This document shows positions 13,997 through 21,406 of a stretch of 23,295 nt of DNA, piece by piece. Source of the DNA: an uncultured Collinsella sp. (GTDB lineage: Bacteria; Actinomycetota; Coriobacteriia; Coriobacteriales; Coriobacteriaceae); the NCBI GenBank assembly GCA_900548255.1, contig URKH01000029.1:1-23295 (forward strand), read 5' to 3'. Position numbers and translations under genes: made by a program. The notes beneath the pieces were generated by a model. It was not told where the DNA came from and ran no database searches. It was given only the letters and a program-made list of their open reading frames with translations. The stretch's first letter is position 1. The number at the start of each line of letters is the position of its first letter.

Positions 13997-14004
13997 GCAC
14001 AGCC

Positions 14005-14033
14005 TGCGACAAAGGGGGCAGGCACCTGGCACA
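14005..14033. repeat. Possible variant of the GACAAAGGG repeat in a divergent promoter region
   Basis: GCGACAAAGGGGGCAGGC begins like the palindromic repeats elsewhere in the window but continues as CACCTGGCACA with only a short CAGG-CA-CCTG dyad. It lies between divergent genes, not at a 3' end, so it may be a remnant or a chance match. Confidence 0.25.
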
Positions 14034-14092
14034 TTCTGTTAGAGTTGCAGGGATTGAATCCCGCTTATTCATGCGACATTGGAGTGACAACC

Positions 14093-15328
14093 TTGACCGC
14101 CGCAACCACGTCTAAAAGTAAGTCAACCGCCGCCGCGCTCTCCCCCGCGCGCACCAAGCTCTGCCTGGCGCTGCTCGTGCTGTTGGGATTCTCGCTCGGC
14201 TGCTCAGAGTTCGTGGTCATCGGCATCGAAAGCGACTTGGCAACGGAACTCGGCGTATCACTTGCCACTGCGGGCCAGCTCATCAGCGTGTTCGCGCTCG
14301 TCTACGCCATCGCCACGCCGGTGCTTGCGCTCAGCACGGGGCGATTCCGCCGCTACCAGTTGCTCGTGTACTACAGCATCGTCTTTGTGCTCGGCAACCT
14401 GGTCATGGCGTTGGCGCCCAACTTCCAGGTGCTCTTTATCTCGCGCATTGTCCTGGGATCCGTCTCGGGCGCGCTGCTCGCCGTGGGCGTGACGTACATC
14501 CCCGAGCTGCTGTCCCCGCAGCAAACTTCGCTTGCCATCTCGGTCGTGTACGGCGCGTTTTCCGTGGCGATGGTCTTTGTCACTTCGATCGGCAAGTTCG
14601 TGGCCGACACGCTCGATTGGCACGTGGCCATGTACGGTACGCTGACCTTTGCCGTTTTGATCTGCGGAGCGCTCGTGGCGTTTATGCCGCGCGCCGGACA
14701 GACCGACGAACCCGCTACCTTCCGCGAGCAGGCGGGTCTGCTACGCGAACCGAGCATCATCACCGGCATGCTTATCTTTTTGTTTGGCGTGGGCTCGGTC
14801 TATGTATTCTACGGCTACGTTACGCCTTATCTTGAGCAGGTGCTGGGTATGGGCACTGTTCAGGCGAGCACCACGCTTATGGCCTACGGCGTGTTCTGCC
14901 TGATCTCGAACATCCTGGGCGGATGGATCGACGCACGTTTTGGTATGAAGGCACTGCTTGTGACGTTTGTGCTGCAGGCTGCGGCGTTGCTCGGGCTGTT
15001 TGCCGTGGGCGGCACCATGCCGCTCGCGCTGGTCTTTGTCTTTAGCTTGGCGCTGCTCATGTACCTGTTCTCAGTCTCGTGCATCACACACTTTATGGAC
15101 GTGGCACGCAGCCGCCATCCCAAGTCGATGGTACTCGCAAGTTCGGTTGAGCCCATGGCGTTTAACGTCGGCATCTCGTTTGGCACCGCAATGGGCGGCG
15201 CCGTGGTAAGTGGAGTTGGCATTTCCTACGTAGGCGCCGTGGGCGCTGCGTTCTCGCTTGTAGCCTGGGCACTCACACTGGTGACGATTAAGTTGGCTCG
15301 CTGGGAGCGCAAGCGGGCGAGAGCGTAG
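14093..15328 (+). CDS. MFS transporter, AraJ/drug-H+ antiporter type
   Basis: A major facilitator of 411 residues and about 12 membrane helices, most like the DHA1 exporters (AraJ, YdhP, PbuE branch). Features are SEFVVIGIESDLATELGVS in helix 1, the loop 2-3 segment STGRFRRYQLLV and the helix 5 region SRIVLGSVSGALLAVG. The start is taken as TTG at 14093, eight bases after GGAG; the frame is open upstream but offers no ribosome site, and the next in-frame ATG is deep in the fold. It is divergent from the fusion gene and shares a 161-base region with it. The tyrosine phosphatase gene follows 57 bases later. An efflux substrate, perhaps a product of the neighbouring decarboxylase, is speculation. 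Confidence 0.88.
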   Translation: MTAATTSKSKSTAAALSPARTKLCLALLVLLGFSLGCSEFVVIGIESDLATELGVSLATAGQLISVFALVYAIATPVLALSTGRFRRYQLLVYYSIVFVLGNLVMALAPNFQVLFISRIVLGSVSGALLAVGVTYIPELLSPQQTSLAISVVYGAFSVAMVFVTSIGKFVADTLDWHVAMYGTLTFAVLICGALVAFMPRAGQTDEPATFREQAGLLREPSIITGMLIFLFGVGSVYVFYGYVTPYLEQVLGMGTVQASTTLMAYGVFCLISNILGGWIDARFGMKALLVTFVLQAAALLGLFAVGGTMPLALVFVFSLALLMYLFSVSCITHFMDVARSRHPKSMVLASSVEPMAFNVGISFGTAMGGAVVSGVGISYVGAVGAAFSLVAWALTLVTIKLARWERKRARA

Positions 15329-15385
15329 GCTTAGGCTTAGCTGCGATACTCGAGTTCGATGATGGCGATCGAAAGGAAACCGCAT

Positions 15386-15832
15386 ATGCAACGTGTACTG
15401 TTTATCTGCCATGGGAACATCTGTCGCTCGACGATGGCTGAGTCGGTGTTTGCCGAGCTCGTGCACCGCGCTGGGCGCGCGGGCGAGTTTGTCATCGATT
15501 CCGCCGCGACTTCGACCGAGGAGATCGGCAACCCGCCGCACCACGGTACCGTTGCCAAGCTGCGCGAAGTCGGGATTCCCGTCGTCGCACATCGCGCACG
15601 TCAGGTGCGGCGCGCGGAGTATGGCAACTGGGATCACATTGTTTATATGGATGCTGAGAACGCGCGCGGTCTGCGTCGCATCTTTGGCGACGACCCCGAC
15701 GGCAAGATTACGCGCTTGCTCGATTGGACCGAGCGCCCCGGCGACGTGGCCGATCCCTGGTACACCGGCAACTTCGATGCCACCTACCGCGACGTGCTCG
15801 CCAGTTGCGCCGCTATGCTCGAGCAGCTGTAG
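15386..15832 (+). CDS. Low-molecular-weight protein tyrosine phosphatase
   Basis: These cytoplasmic enzymes remove phosphate from protein tyrosines through a cysteinyl-phosphate. The 148-residue protein has the P-loop CHGNICRS at the N-terminus (Cys8 nucleophile, Arg14) and the general-acid loop DVADPWY near the C-terminal end (Asp in DPWY). Length and motif order are standard. The start is the Met preceded by AAAGGAAA; another Met nine codons upstream lacks a ribosome site. It may be co-transcribed with the MFS gene. No tyrosine kinase or exopolysaccharide genes are nearby, so no specific target is suggested. A small dyad (15831-15852) starts at the stop codon. Confidence 0.95.
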   Translation: MQRVLFICHGNICRSTMAESVFAELVHRAGRAGEFVIDSAATSTEEIGNPPHHGTVAKLREVGIPVVAHRARQVRRAEYGNWDHIVYMDAENARGLRRIFGDDPDGKITRLLDWTERPGDVADPWYTGNFDATYRDVLASCAAMLEQL

Positions 15833-15869
15833 GTTCGCGGAGGCACGAACCTCGCGAGCCGCGTCATCG

Positions 15870-15945
15870 GCATACAGATCGAGCGTGGATTTTCTCCCAC
15901 TTTGAGCATTCAAGTGCGCTCTAGACGGGAGAAAATCCACGCTCA
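15870..15945. repeat. MITE-like palindromic element, copy 1
   Basis: Perfect 18-bp inverted arms, GAGCGTGGATTTTCTCCC (15881-15898) and GGGAGAAAATCCACGCTC (15927-15944), enclose 28 bases. Flank and arm, GCATACAGATCGAGCG, recur at 17541 with one base change, and ACTTTGAG follows the left arm in both copies. It lies between the convergent phosphatase and ATPase genes. It has no coding capacity. Confidence 0.75.
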
Positions 15946-15960
15946 TTATCTCGGATAGCG

Positions 15961-16006
15961 GATGCGACAAAGGCACTATCCCTTTGTCGCGTCGGGGACT
16001 GTCCCT
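15961..16006 (-). repeat. GACAAAGGGA-family palindrome at the ATPase gene's 3' end
   Basis: GCGACAAAGG (15964-15973) pairs with CCTTTGTCGC (15981-15990). A second, shorter GGGGACTGTCCC dyad (15994-16005) adjoins it and runs into the ATPase stop codon (16005-16007). Compared with the other copies the centre is degraded. It likely forms the 3'-end hairpin of the ATPase transcript. Confidence 0.6.
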
Positions 16007-17366
16007 AGACCGGCTTGACCTCCAGCTTTATCCCCTCGGCACAGGAGTCACCCAAAACATCCGAAAGGGCCCAGGTCGCATATAGCGGCAAATAAAGAAC
16101 AGCTCCGCTGCGTTCAACGTTGCCTCTCGAGAAAACAATCCCGAGCCTTACACCATATTCGGCCGTATCAAGCACATGGCCGAGCGCGGCGTGCGCGTGG
16201 TAATAGGAACCCGATTTAACCTCGATCGGAACAGCTGTTCCATCCGGTCCGTCGACCACAAAGTCCACTTCGCCGCGCTTCTTTGTCTGATAGTAGTAAA
16301 GCTGGCGATTTTGGGCAGCCAGCTGCTGGGCCACCACGTTTTCGTAAATACCGCCCAGATTGGGTTCCTTGCTATCAAGATACGCCGCCTGGGCGACGCC
16401 AACGGGGTAGCGCGCCATCAACATGCCCGTATCCGATTGGTATAGCTTGAACTGCGATGGCCGTGCCGTCTTGAGCAGGGGCGACTTTGGCTCGGTTACG
16501 ATATCCGCCTTGAGAGCAACGCCGGCATCGACAAGCCAGACAAAATCTCGCTGGTACTTGTCGTAATGCGCCTTGGGGTCAATGGAATTGAGCACGAAGC
16601 GTTTGTTTTCGCCCTCGAGCATAATAGGGAGCTGATCGTAAATGCTCTGCACCTGAAGGGCTCGCCCGCTTGCATACTTGGAGATATCCCGCCGGTACTG
16701 TTCGTTGAGCTCTGACTGTAGCTGACGAACAGAGGCAAGGTCGCCCCGCGTGTCAAGGAAACGCTGCACGACCTCTGGCATTCCACCGACAACGGTATAG
16801 GTCCTGAAGTTTGCCATCATCGCGTCGTGAATGTAATCAGGAATGGGCTTCTCGCTGATACACGCGTCGCGTATCGTTTGGCGAGCTCCCTCGCTCACCC
16901 CGATCGCCCAGCAAAACTCCTCAAAATCGAGCGGGAACATCCTAAGCTCGTGAACATATCCCACGGGATAGGACCTAACGCCCTTGAACTGGGTCCCGAG
17001 CATTGACCCCGAAAACGCCCAGCGGCACCTCCCGTCCTCAACAAGGAACTTTGCCATCGTCATGATGTCGGGGGCCTCTTGGACCTCATCGATAAACACG
17101 AGCGTTTTGCCCGGTGCTATCGGCTTTCCCGAGAGAAGCGTCACCCTGCTGATGAAATCGTCGGCATCCCGTGCCTCGAGAAGAGCATCTTTTGCCTGGC
17201 GATTTTCCGCGAGATTGAGCTCGATATAGGTTGCGTAGTTTGACTTACCGAACTCGCGAATCGAGTAGCTCTTACCGATTTGGCGAGAACCCGTGACGAA
17301 CAACGCCTTTCGTTCAATGGATCTCTGCCAACAATCAAGCTCATCAGCGATTTTCCTGCGCAACAT
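16005..17366 (-). CDS. ATPase with AAA_14-type domain and C-terminal DUF4143 domain
   Basis: A 453-residue member of a family common in gut bacteria and archaea, of unknown biological role. Residues 1-130 form a P-loop ATPase: Walker A GSRQIGKS (26-33) and Walker B LVFIDE (89-94). The middle contains the VVGGMPEVVQRF segment typical of the family. The C-terminal DUF4143 part includes GEVDFVVDG and VPIEVKSG, which match the D..ExK core of PD-(D/E)xK nuclease-like folds. The start chosen has GGGAG five bases before ATG (MLRRKIADEL, the usual family start); Mets further upstream are possible. Three 33-bp-spaced repeats lie just upstream and are AT-rich compared with the surroundings, which suggests self-regulation or acquisition by transfer. 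A mobile or toxin-like role is possible but unproven. Confidence 0.88.
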   Translation of the reverse strand: MLRRKIADELDCWQRSIERKALFVTGSRQIGKSYSIREFGKSNYATYIELNLAENRQAKDALLEARDADDFISRVTLLSGKPIAPGKTLVFIDEVQEAPDIMTMAKFLVEDGRCRWAFSGSMLGTQFKGVRSYPVGYVHELRMFPLDFEEFCWAIGVSEGARQTIRDACISEKPIPDYIHDAMMANFRTYTVVGGMPEVVQRFLDTRGDLASVRQLQSELNEQYRRDISKYASGRALQVQSIYDQLPIMLEGENKRFVLNSIDPKAHYDKYQRDFVWLVDAGVALKADIVTEPKSPLLKTARPSQFKLYQSDTGMLMARYPVGVAQAAYLDSKEPNLGGIYENVVAQQLAAQNRQLYYYQTKKRGEVDFVVDGPDGTAVPIEVKSGSYYHAHAALGHVLDTAEYGVRLGIVFSRGNVERSGAVLYLPLYATWALSDVLGDSCAEGIKLEVKPV

Positions 17367-17390
17367 AAGCTCTCCCATCGCCTCGATAAA

Positions 17391-17472
17391 TGAAATGCAG
17401 ATATTTATATCGACTATTATCGATGAAATGCAGAGATTTTTAGTACCGAAATTTGATGAAATGCAGAAATTT
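17391..17472 (-). promoter_or_regulatory. Three iterons, exact 33-bp period, upstream of the ATPase gene
   Basis: The 16-mer TGAAATGCAGANATTT occurs at 17391, 17424 and 17457, differing only at the N position (T, G, A). The spacing is exactly 33 bases, about three helix turns, so a bound protein would contact the same face. The nearest copy ends 24 bases from the ATG. AT-rich candidate -10 sequences (TATAAA, GATAAT on the minus strand) lie between the copies, which suits a repressor operator covering the promoter. Confidence 0.65.
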
Positions 17473-17539
17473 GAGCTTACTCGCGCATAGAACAACGACG
17501 CGTGCGCCTAAGCATGGGCATAAGTGAGGTCGGGATTCT

Positions 17540-17646
17540 CGCATACAAATCGAGCGAGGACTATCTCCCACTTTGAGTGCGAAATTGCGCCCAAAACGGG
17601 AGATAATCCACGCTCGATATTTCGACGGGAGAAAATCCTCGCTCGG
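17540..17646. repeat. MITE-like palindromic element, copy 2, with duplicated arm
   Basis: The left arm CGAGCGAGGACTATCTCCC (17551-17569) faces two right arms: GGGAGATAATCCACGCTCG (17598-17616) and GGGAGAAAATCCTCGCTCG (17627-17645). The left arm matches the first right arm best in its inner half and the second in its outer half. The element ends exactly at the stop codon of the small Cys-rich gene (17647). The 17367-17646 gap otherwise holds only the iterons. Confidence 0.7.
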
Positions 17647-17976
17647 TTACTCGTCGACGATCTCGGCAAGCCAGACGTTCAGAGTATCGACCTCGGGGCA
17701 GCAGAACTTTGCCGTGCCAGGCTCGTTGCCAGGCACGGTTCCGCCATAGCGCAGGATATCGATATAGGGAAAGCCCACATGGCAGGCCATGGCGCACATC
17801 TTGCCGCGATCGCGGTCAAAGTCAAAAACGTCGCCCGGCTTGTGACCGTGGTGGCAGCGGCACGTCCCCAGCTGGTCCACGCAGCTCACGCGGATACGCG
17901 GCCGCTTGCCACGCGGCGCGCCGAGCGGCCTGTTCTCGCCCGCAGGCTTGACGCCGCCCTCGCCAATGTTACTCAT
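17647..17976 (-). CDS. Small Cys-rich protein, TIGR04076-like
   Basis: A 109-residue protein with at least six Cys (CVDQLGTCRCHHGH near 32-45, CAMAC, FCCPEV) and several His, suggesting metal binding. The pattern GHKPGDVFDF, a Cys-containing middle, and a CCPEVDTLNVWL end resembles the TIGR04076 family, whose function is unknown to me. The first 25 residues are basic and Gly/Pro-rich. Its ATG overlaps the stop of the pyridoxamine kinase gene in ATGAGTAA (17969-17976), so translation is probably coupled. That tie suggests a link to vitamin B6 or a shared regulator; no more can be said. The gene ends against a palindromic repeat. Confidence 0.65.
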   Translation of the reverse strand: MSNIGEGGVKPAGENRPLGAPRGKRPRIRVSCVDQLGTCRCHHGHKPGDVFDFDRDRGKMCAMACHVGFPYIDILRYGGTVPGNEPGTAKFCCPEVDTLNVWLAEIVDE

Positions 17977-18793
17977 GGTCGATCACGTCCAGGCAGGCCT
18001 CGATGGGAAGGCCGGCCGACTTGTCCTCTTGGTCGGCATTGCGTTCGATAAGCTCAGCCACCACACGCATGGCATCGAACGTCGCGCGCTGCAGACTCCA
18101 GCCTGCCATAACGCGGCCGACGAGCACCGCCGAGAACGTGTCGCCCGTGCCCGGGAAATAGACCGGAATGAGCTCAAAGGGAATCGTAAAGTACTCCCCC
18201 GCCACATGGTCGTAACCGATAACCGCGTTCGTGCCATTGACTACGGCGCTCGTAATGACCACCGACTTGGCACCCAGCTCACGCACGGCGTTCACAAGAA
18301 CGCGAGCCTCGTCGGGCGTGATTTGCTCTGCAATGGGCGTATCGGTAAGCAGACATGCCTCGGTGTAGTTGGGCACCGCGTAGTCGGCGCACTCGAGCAG
18401 GCTGCGCATGAGGCCGATCGTGGACTCGGGCACGCCAGCGTAGAGCTTGCCGTTGTCGCCCATGATGGGGTCGACGAACACCTTGGTGCCCTTTTGCGCA
18501 CGGCGGTGGCAAAAGTCCGAGATGATGCGCGTCTCTTCCTCGGTCACGATAAAGCCGGTCGAGATGGCGTCGAACTCAAAGCCGAGCTCCTCCCAGATAG
18601 CGAGGCTTTGGCGCACGTACTCGGTGGTGTCGTGGATGTAGAACTTGGGGTAGTTGAGCGTGTCGGAAACGAGCGCCGTCGGCAAGTTATGGATACGGTA
18701 GCCCATGTGCGACAGCACCGGCAGCATGGCGGAAAGCGCGACCTTGCCGTAGCCGCACATATCGTTGATCAGCAGCAGCTGAGTGTTCTTCAT
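17969..18793 (-). CDS. Pyridoxamine/pyridoxal kinase (PfkB-type)
   Basis: The enzyme phosphorylates pyridoxal, pyridoxamine or pyridoxine with ATP in the B6 salvage pathway. The 274-residue protein has the N-terminal NDMCGYGKVALSAMLPVL segment typical of the PdxY/PdxK branch, VFVDPIMGDNGKLY in the middle, PNYTEACLL, and the ATP-site GTGDTFSAVL with catalytic Asp218. The start is the Met with GGGAG six bases upstream. It overlaps the small Cys-rich gene by eight bases. The 299 bases upstream are shared with the divergent marR operon. PdxK, PdxY and ThiD-like functions are hard to separate by eye, so I give no symbol. Confidence 0.9.
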   Translation of the reverse strand: MKNTQLLLINDMCGYGKVALSAMLPVLSHMGYRIHNLPTALVSDTLNYPKFYIHDTTEYVRQSLAIWEELGFEFDAISTGFIVTEEETRIISDFCHRRAQKGTKVFVDPIMGDNGKLYAGVPESTIGLMRSLLECADYAVPNYTEACLLTDTPIAEQITPDEARVLVNAVRELGAKSVVITSAVVNGTNAVIGYDHVAGEYFTIPFELIPVYFPGTGDTFSAVLVGRVMAGWSLQRATFDAMRVVAELIERNADQEDKSAGLPIEACLDVIDHE

Positions 18794-19008
18794 GAGGGTC
18801 TCCCTTGTTTCGGGCGCGGCGCGCAGCGCCACAGTGCGACTAAGTGTAGCGCAGGGAACGTTGCGAGCGGAGTCGAGCGGTACGAAGGGCAAATTGTTGC
18901 GGAAAGGTTTCGAAATTGCTCCGTTTACCTCCGCCCCCCCTACGAATCACCGGTAAATGGCGCAAGGAGTGTCCCCAAGTGCCGCTCGAACATAATAAGT
19001 TTGGTACC

Positions 19009-19067
19009 TTGACATTCATTTCTCATGCTCCTAGATTAGTTAGGCACAAAACAATTCAACTACCTAA
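19009..19067 (+). promoter_or_regulatory. Promoter and likely MarR operator of the exporter operon
   Basis: A consensus -35 TTGACA (19009-19014), a 17-base spacer and -10 TAGATT (19032-19037) precede marR. A near-dyad, TTAGTTAG (19036-19043) and CTACCTAA (19060-19067), overlaps the -10 and the start of transcription, where a self-repressing MarR protein would bind. The remaining part of the 18794-19092 intergenic region shows no gene; a weak TACACT hexamer near 18850 on the minus strand may serve the kinase gene. Confidence 0.6.
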
Positions 19068-19092
19068 ATAAAGAAAGGAGCGGCACTAATTC

Positions 19093-19599
19093 ATGTGCGA
19101 TGAACCTCTTAGCCTTTGTTCGCACGAGCCCGGCGGCGACCCGTCACAGCCGGCGGATGTACCCGAAGCGGTCAGCGCCGAAGACAAACTCGCCAAGCGC
19201 ATCCTGAGCGGCCTGGGCTTTTGCGGCCATTACATGCATTTTCATGGCGGAGGCGTGTCCGGCAAGGCGCCCATCATCTGCCTGCTGGCCAAGCAACCCG
19301 GCGGCGAGATGTCGCAGCAGGAGCTCGGCATGCACTTCGACCTCAAGCCGGGATCGCTTTCCGAGATCCTGTCCAAGCTCGAGCTCAACGGCCTCATCGA
19401 GCGCAGCCGTAACCCCAAGGATCGACGGCAGCTCACCATTCGCCTGACCGAAACCGGCCGGGAAAACGCCCGCATCGACCAGGCAGCCCGCATTCGCTTT
19501 AGAGAGCAGGCCTTTAGCGCGCTCACCCATGACGAGCGCGAGGACCTCGCCGAAATGCTCGATAAAATCCGCGTAACCTGGGAGGAACTGGATGATTAA
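19093..19599 (+). CDS. MarR family transcriptional regulator
   Basis: MarR proteins are dimeric winged-helix repressors that often control efflux pumps beside them and let go on binding the exported compound. The 168 residues include the core at about 45-150: a Gly/His-rich helix 1 region (FCGHYMHFHGGG), the recognition segment LKPGSLSEILSKLELNGLIER, and the wing NPKDRRQLTIRLTETG. The first 30 residues are polar and probably disordered, with two early Cys. An in-frame TAA lies two codons upstream, so this ATG is the earliest start; its AAGGAG is 12 bases away, longer than usual. The stop overlaps the next gene's ATG (ATGATTAA), so it is co-translated with the exporter. Confidence 0.92.
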   Translation: MCDEPLSLCSHEPGGDPSQPADVPEAVSAEDKLAKRILSGLGFCGHYMHFHGGGVSGKAPIICLLAKQPGGEMSQQELGMHFDLKPGSLSEILSKLELNGLIERSRNPKDRRQLTIRLTETGRENARIDQAARIRFREQAFSALTHDEREDLAEMLDKIRVTWEELDD

Positions 19600-21406
19600 A
19601 ACCCTCATGGGCAGCATCCGCGACTATATGAAAGTCACCGTTGCCACGCCGTTGCTCGTGCTTGGCGAGGTGCTCTGCGAGATGCTGATTCCATTCATCA
19701 CCGCCAACCTGATCGACGCTATCAAAGACGGCGCCACCGTAGCCGAGATGCTTCCCACCGCAGGCTTTTTGGTGCTCATCGCGCTGACGTCGCTTGCTTT
19801 TGGCGCCGCGGCCGGCGTCACCTGCAGCCATGCGAGCTGCGGGTTCGCCAAGAACCTGCGTCACGACCTGTTCTACAAGATCCAGACGTTCAGCTTTGCC
19901 AACATCGATGAGTTCTCGAGTTCCTCACTCGTCACGCGTCTGACCACCGACATCAACAACGTTCAGCAGGCCTTTATGATGATCATCCGTATCGCCGTGC
20001 GCGCGCCGCTGGTCTTGATCTTCGCCTTTACCATGGCATTTATCATGGGCGGCAGCGTCGCCATGGTCTACCTGGTCATCATTCCGCTGCTGGGCTTTGG
20101 ACTGTTCTTTATCATCTTTAAGGTGCGCCCCATCTTCTCGCGCGTGTTCCACAAGTACGATGCCCTTAACGAGTCCGTCGAGGAAAACGTCACCGGCATG
20201 CGCGTGGTCAAGAGCTATGTGCGCGAAGACTTTGAGAAGGAGAAGTTCGCGACCGCCGCGCGCGACGTCCAGATGGACTTCACCCGCGCCGAGAAGCTGC
20301 TCGCCTTTAACAACCCCATGATGAACATCTGCGTCAACGGCGCGTTTGTCGTCATCATCTACCTGGGCTCCAAGCTCATCATCACGAGCCAGGGCACGCT
20401 GTTCGACGTGGGCCAGCTCTCCTCGACCTTTACCTATGGTTTCCAGATTCTCATGAGCCTGATGCAGCTGTCGATGATCTTTGTCATGGTGACCATGGCC
20501 GACGAATCGGCACACCGCATTGCCGAGGTGCTGGCCGCCGAGCCCACGATCGCCGATCCCGCCGAGCCCGTGCTCGAGGTTGCCGACGGTTCCATCGACT
20601 TTGACCACGTGAGCTTTAAGTATTCCAAGCATGCGAAGCGCCAGGCGCTCGACGATATCGACCTGCACATTACGAGCGGCGAGACCATCGGCATCATCGG
20701 CGGCACCGGCTCGGCCAAGTCCACGCTCGTTAACCTCATCGCCCGCCTGTACGACACCACCGAAGGCGCTGTGCGCGTGGGCGGCGTGGACGTGCGCGAC
20801 TACGACCTGGACGCGCTGCGTCACCAGGTCGCCATGGTGCTGCAGAAAAACGTGCTGTTTAGCGGCACCGTCGCCGAGAACCTGCGTTGGGGCGACCCGA
20901 ACGCCACCGACGAGGAAGTCCGCGAGGCGGCGCATCTGGCCTGCGCCGACGAGTTTGTCGACGGTTTCCCCAAGGGCTACGACACCTGGATCGAACAGGG
21001 CGGCTCTAATGTTTCGGGCGGTCAGAAGCAGCGCCTGTGCATTGCACGCGCCCTGCTGCGTCGCCCCAAGATCTTGATCCTGGACGACTCCACCAGCGCC
21101 GTCGACACCAAGACTGACGCCAAGATTCGCGCAGGTCTGGCAAGTTATCTGCCCAACACGACCAAGCTCATCATCGCCCAGCGCATCAGCTCCGTGCAGG
21201 ACGCAGACCGCATCATTGTCATGGAGGGCGGCCGCATCGCACAGATCGGCAACCACGAAGAGCTGCTCAAGACGAGCGAGATCTACCGCGAGACCTTTAC
21301 CTCTCAAAACAAGATGTCTGCCGAGGGCGAAGGGGCCGTCGAGGCCGACACCGAGGCATCCGCAACGCAAGCTCAGACCCAGGAAGGAGGCGAGGCACAT
21401 GAGTAA
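19592..21406 (+). CDS. Heterodimeric ABC exporter, subunit with degenerate ATP site
   Basis: A 604-residue half-transporter: six membrane helices (about 1-320) fused to an ATPase domain. It pairs with the next gene to form a type IV ABC exporter of the LmrCD/BmrCD/TM287-288 kind, usually for drugs or lipids. Three catalytic positions differ from the norm. Walker A is GGTGSAKST (370-378), with Ala for the last Gly. The Walker B catalytic Glu is Asp499 (LILDDS). The switch His is Gln530 (IIAQRIS). Its signature VSGGQ (474-478) is canonical, as expected because it completes the partner's active site. The C-terminal 35 residues are acidic and low-complexity. It overlaps marR and its partner by eight bases each. 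Confidence 0.94.
   Translation: MIKTLMGSIRDYMKVTVATPLLVLGEVLCEMLIPFITANLIDAIKDGATVAEMLPTAGFLVLIALTSLAFGAAAGVTCSHASCGFAKNLRHDLFYKIQTFSFANIDEFSSSSLVTRLTTDINNVQQAFMMIIRIAVRAPLVLIFAFTMAFIMGGSVAMVYLVIIPLLGFGLFFIIFKVRPIFSRVFHKYDALNESVEENVTGMRVVKSYVREDFEKEKFATAARDVQMDFTRAEKLLAFNNPMMNICVNGAFVVIIYLGSKLIITSQGTLFDVGQLSSTFTYGFQILMSLMQLSMIFVMVTMADESAHRIAEVLAAEPTIADPAEPVLEVADGSIDFDHVSFKYSKHAKRQALDDIDLHITSGETIGIIGGTGSAKSTLVNLIARLYDTTEGAVRVGGVDVRDYDLDALRHQVAMVLQKNVLFSGTVAENLRWGDPNATDEEVREAAHLACADEFVDGFPKGYDTWIEQGGSNVSGGQKQRLCIARALLRRPKILILDDSTSAVDTKTDAKIRAGLASYLPNTTKLIIAQRISSVQDADRIIVMEGGRIAQIGNHEELLKTSEIYRETFTSQNKMSAEGEGAVEADTEASATQAQTQEGGEAHE

Noticed and set aside
14038..14080. Plus-strand promoter TTGCAG with the 14050-14062 dyad as spacer for the MFS gene
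   Set aside because: No acceptable -10 hexamer at 16-18 bases; mentioned only as a possible operator.
17391..17472. CRISPR-like array
   Set aside because: Only three short units, and the 17-base gaps between them are far shorter than CRISPR spacers; position before a gene fits an operator.
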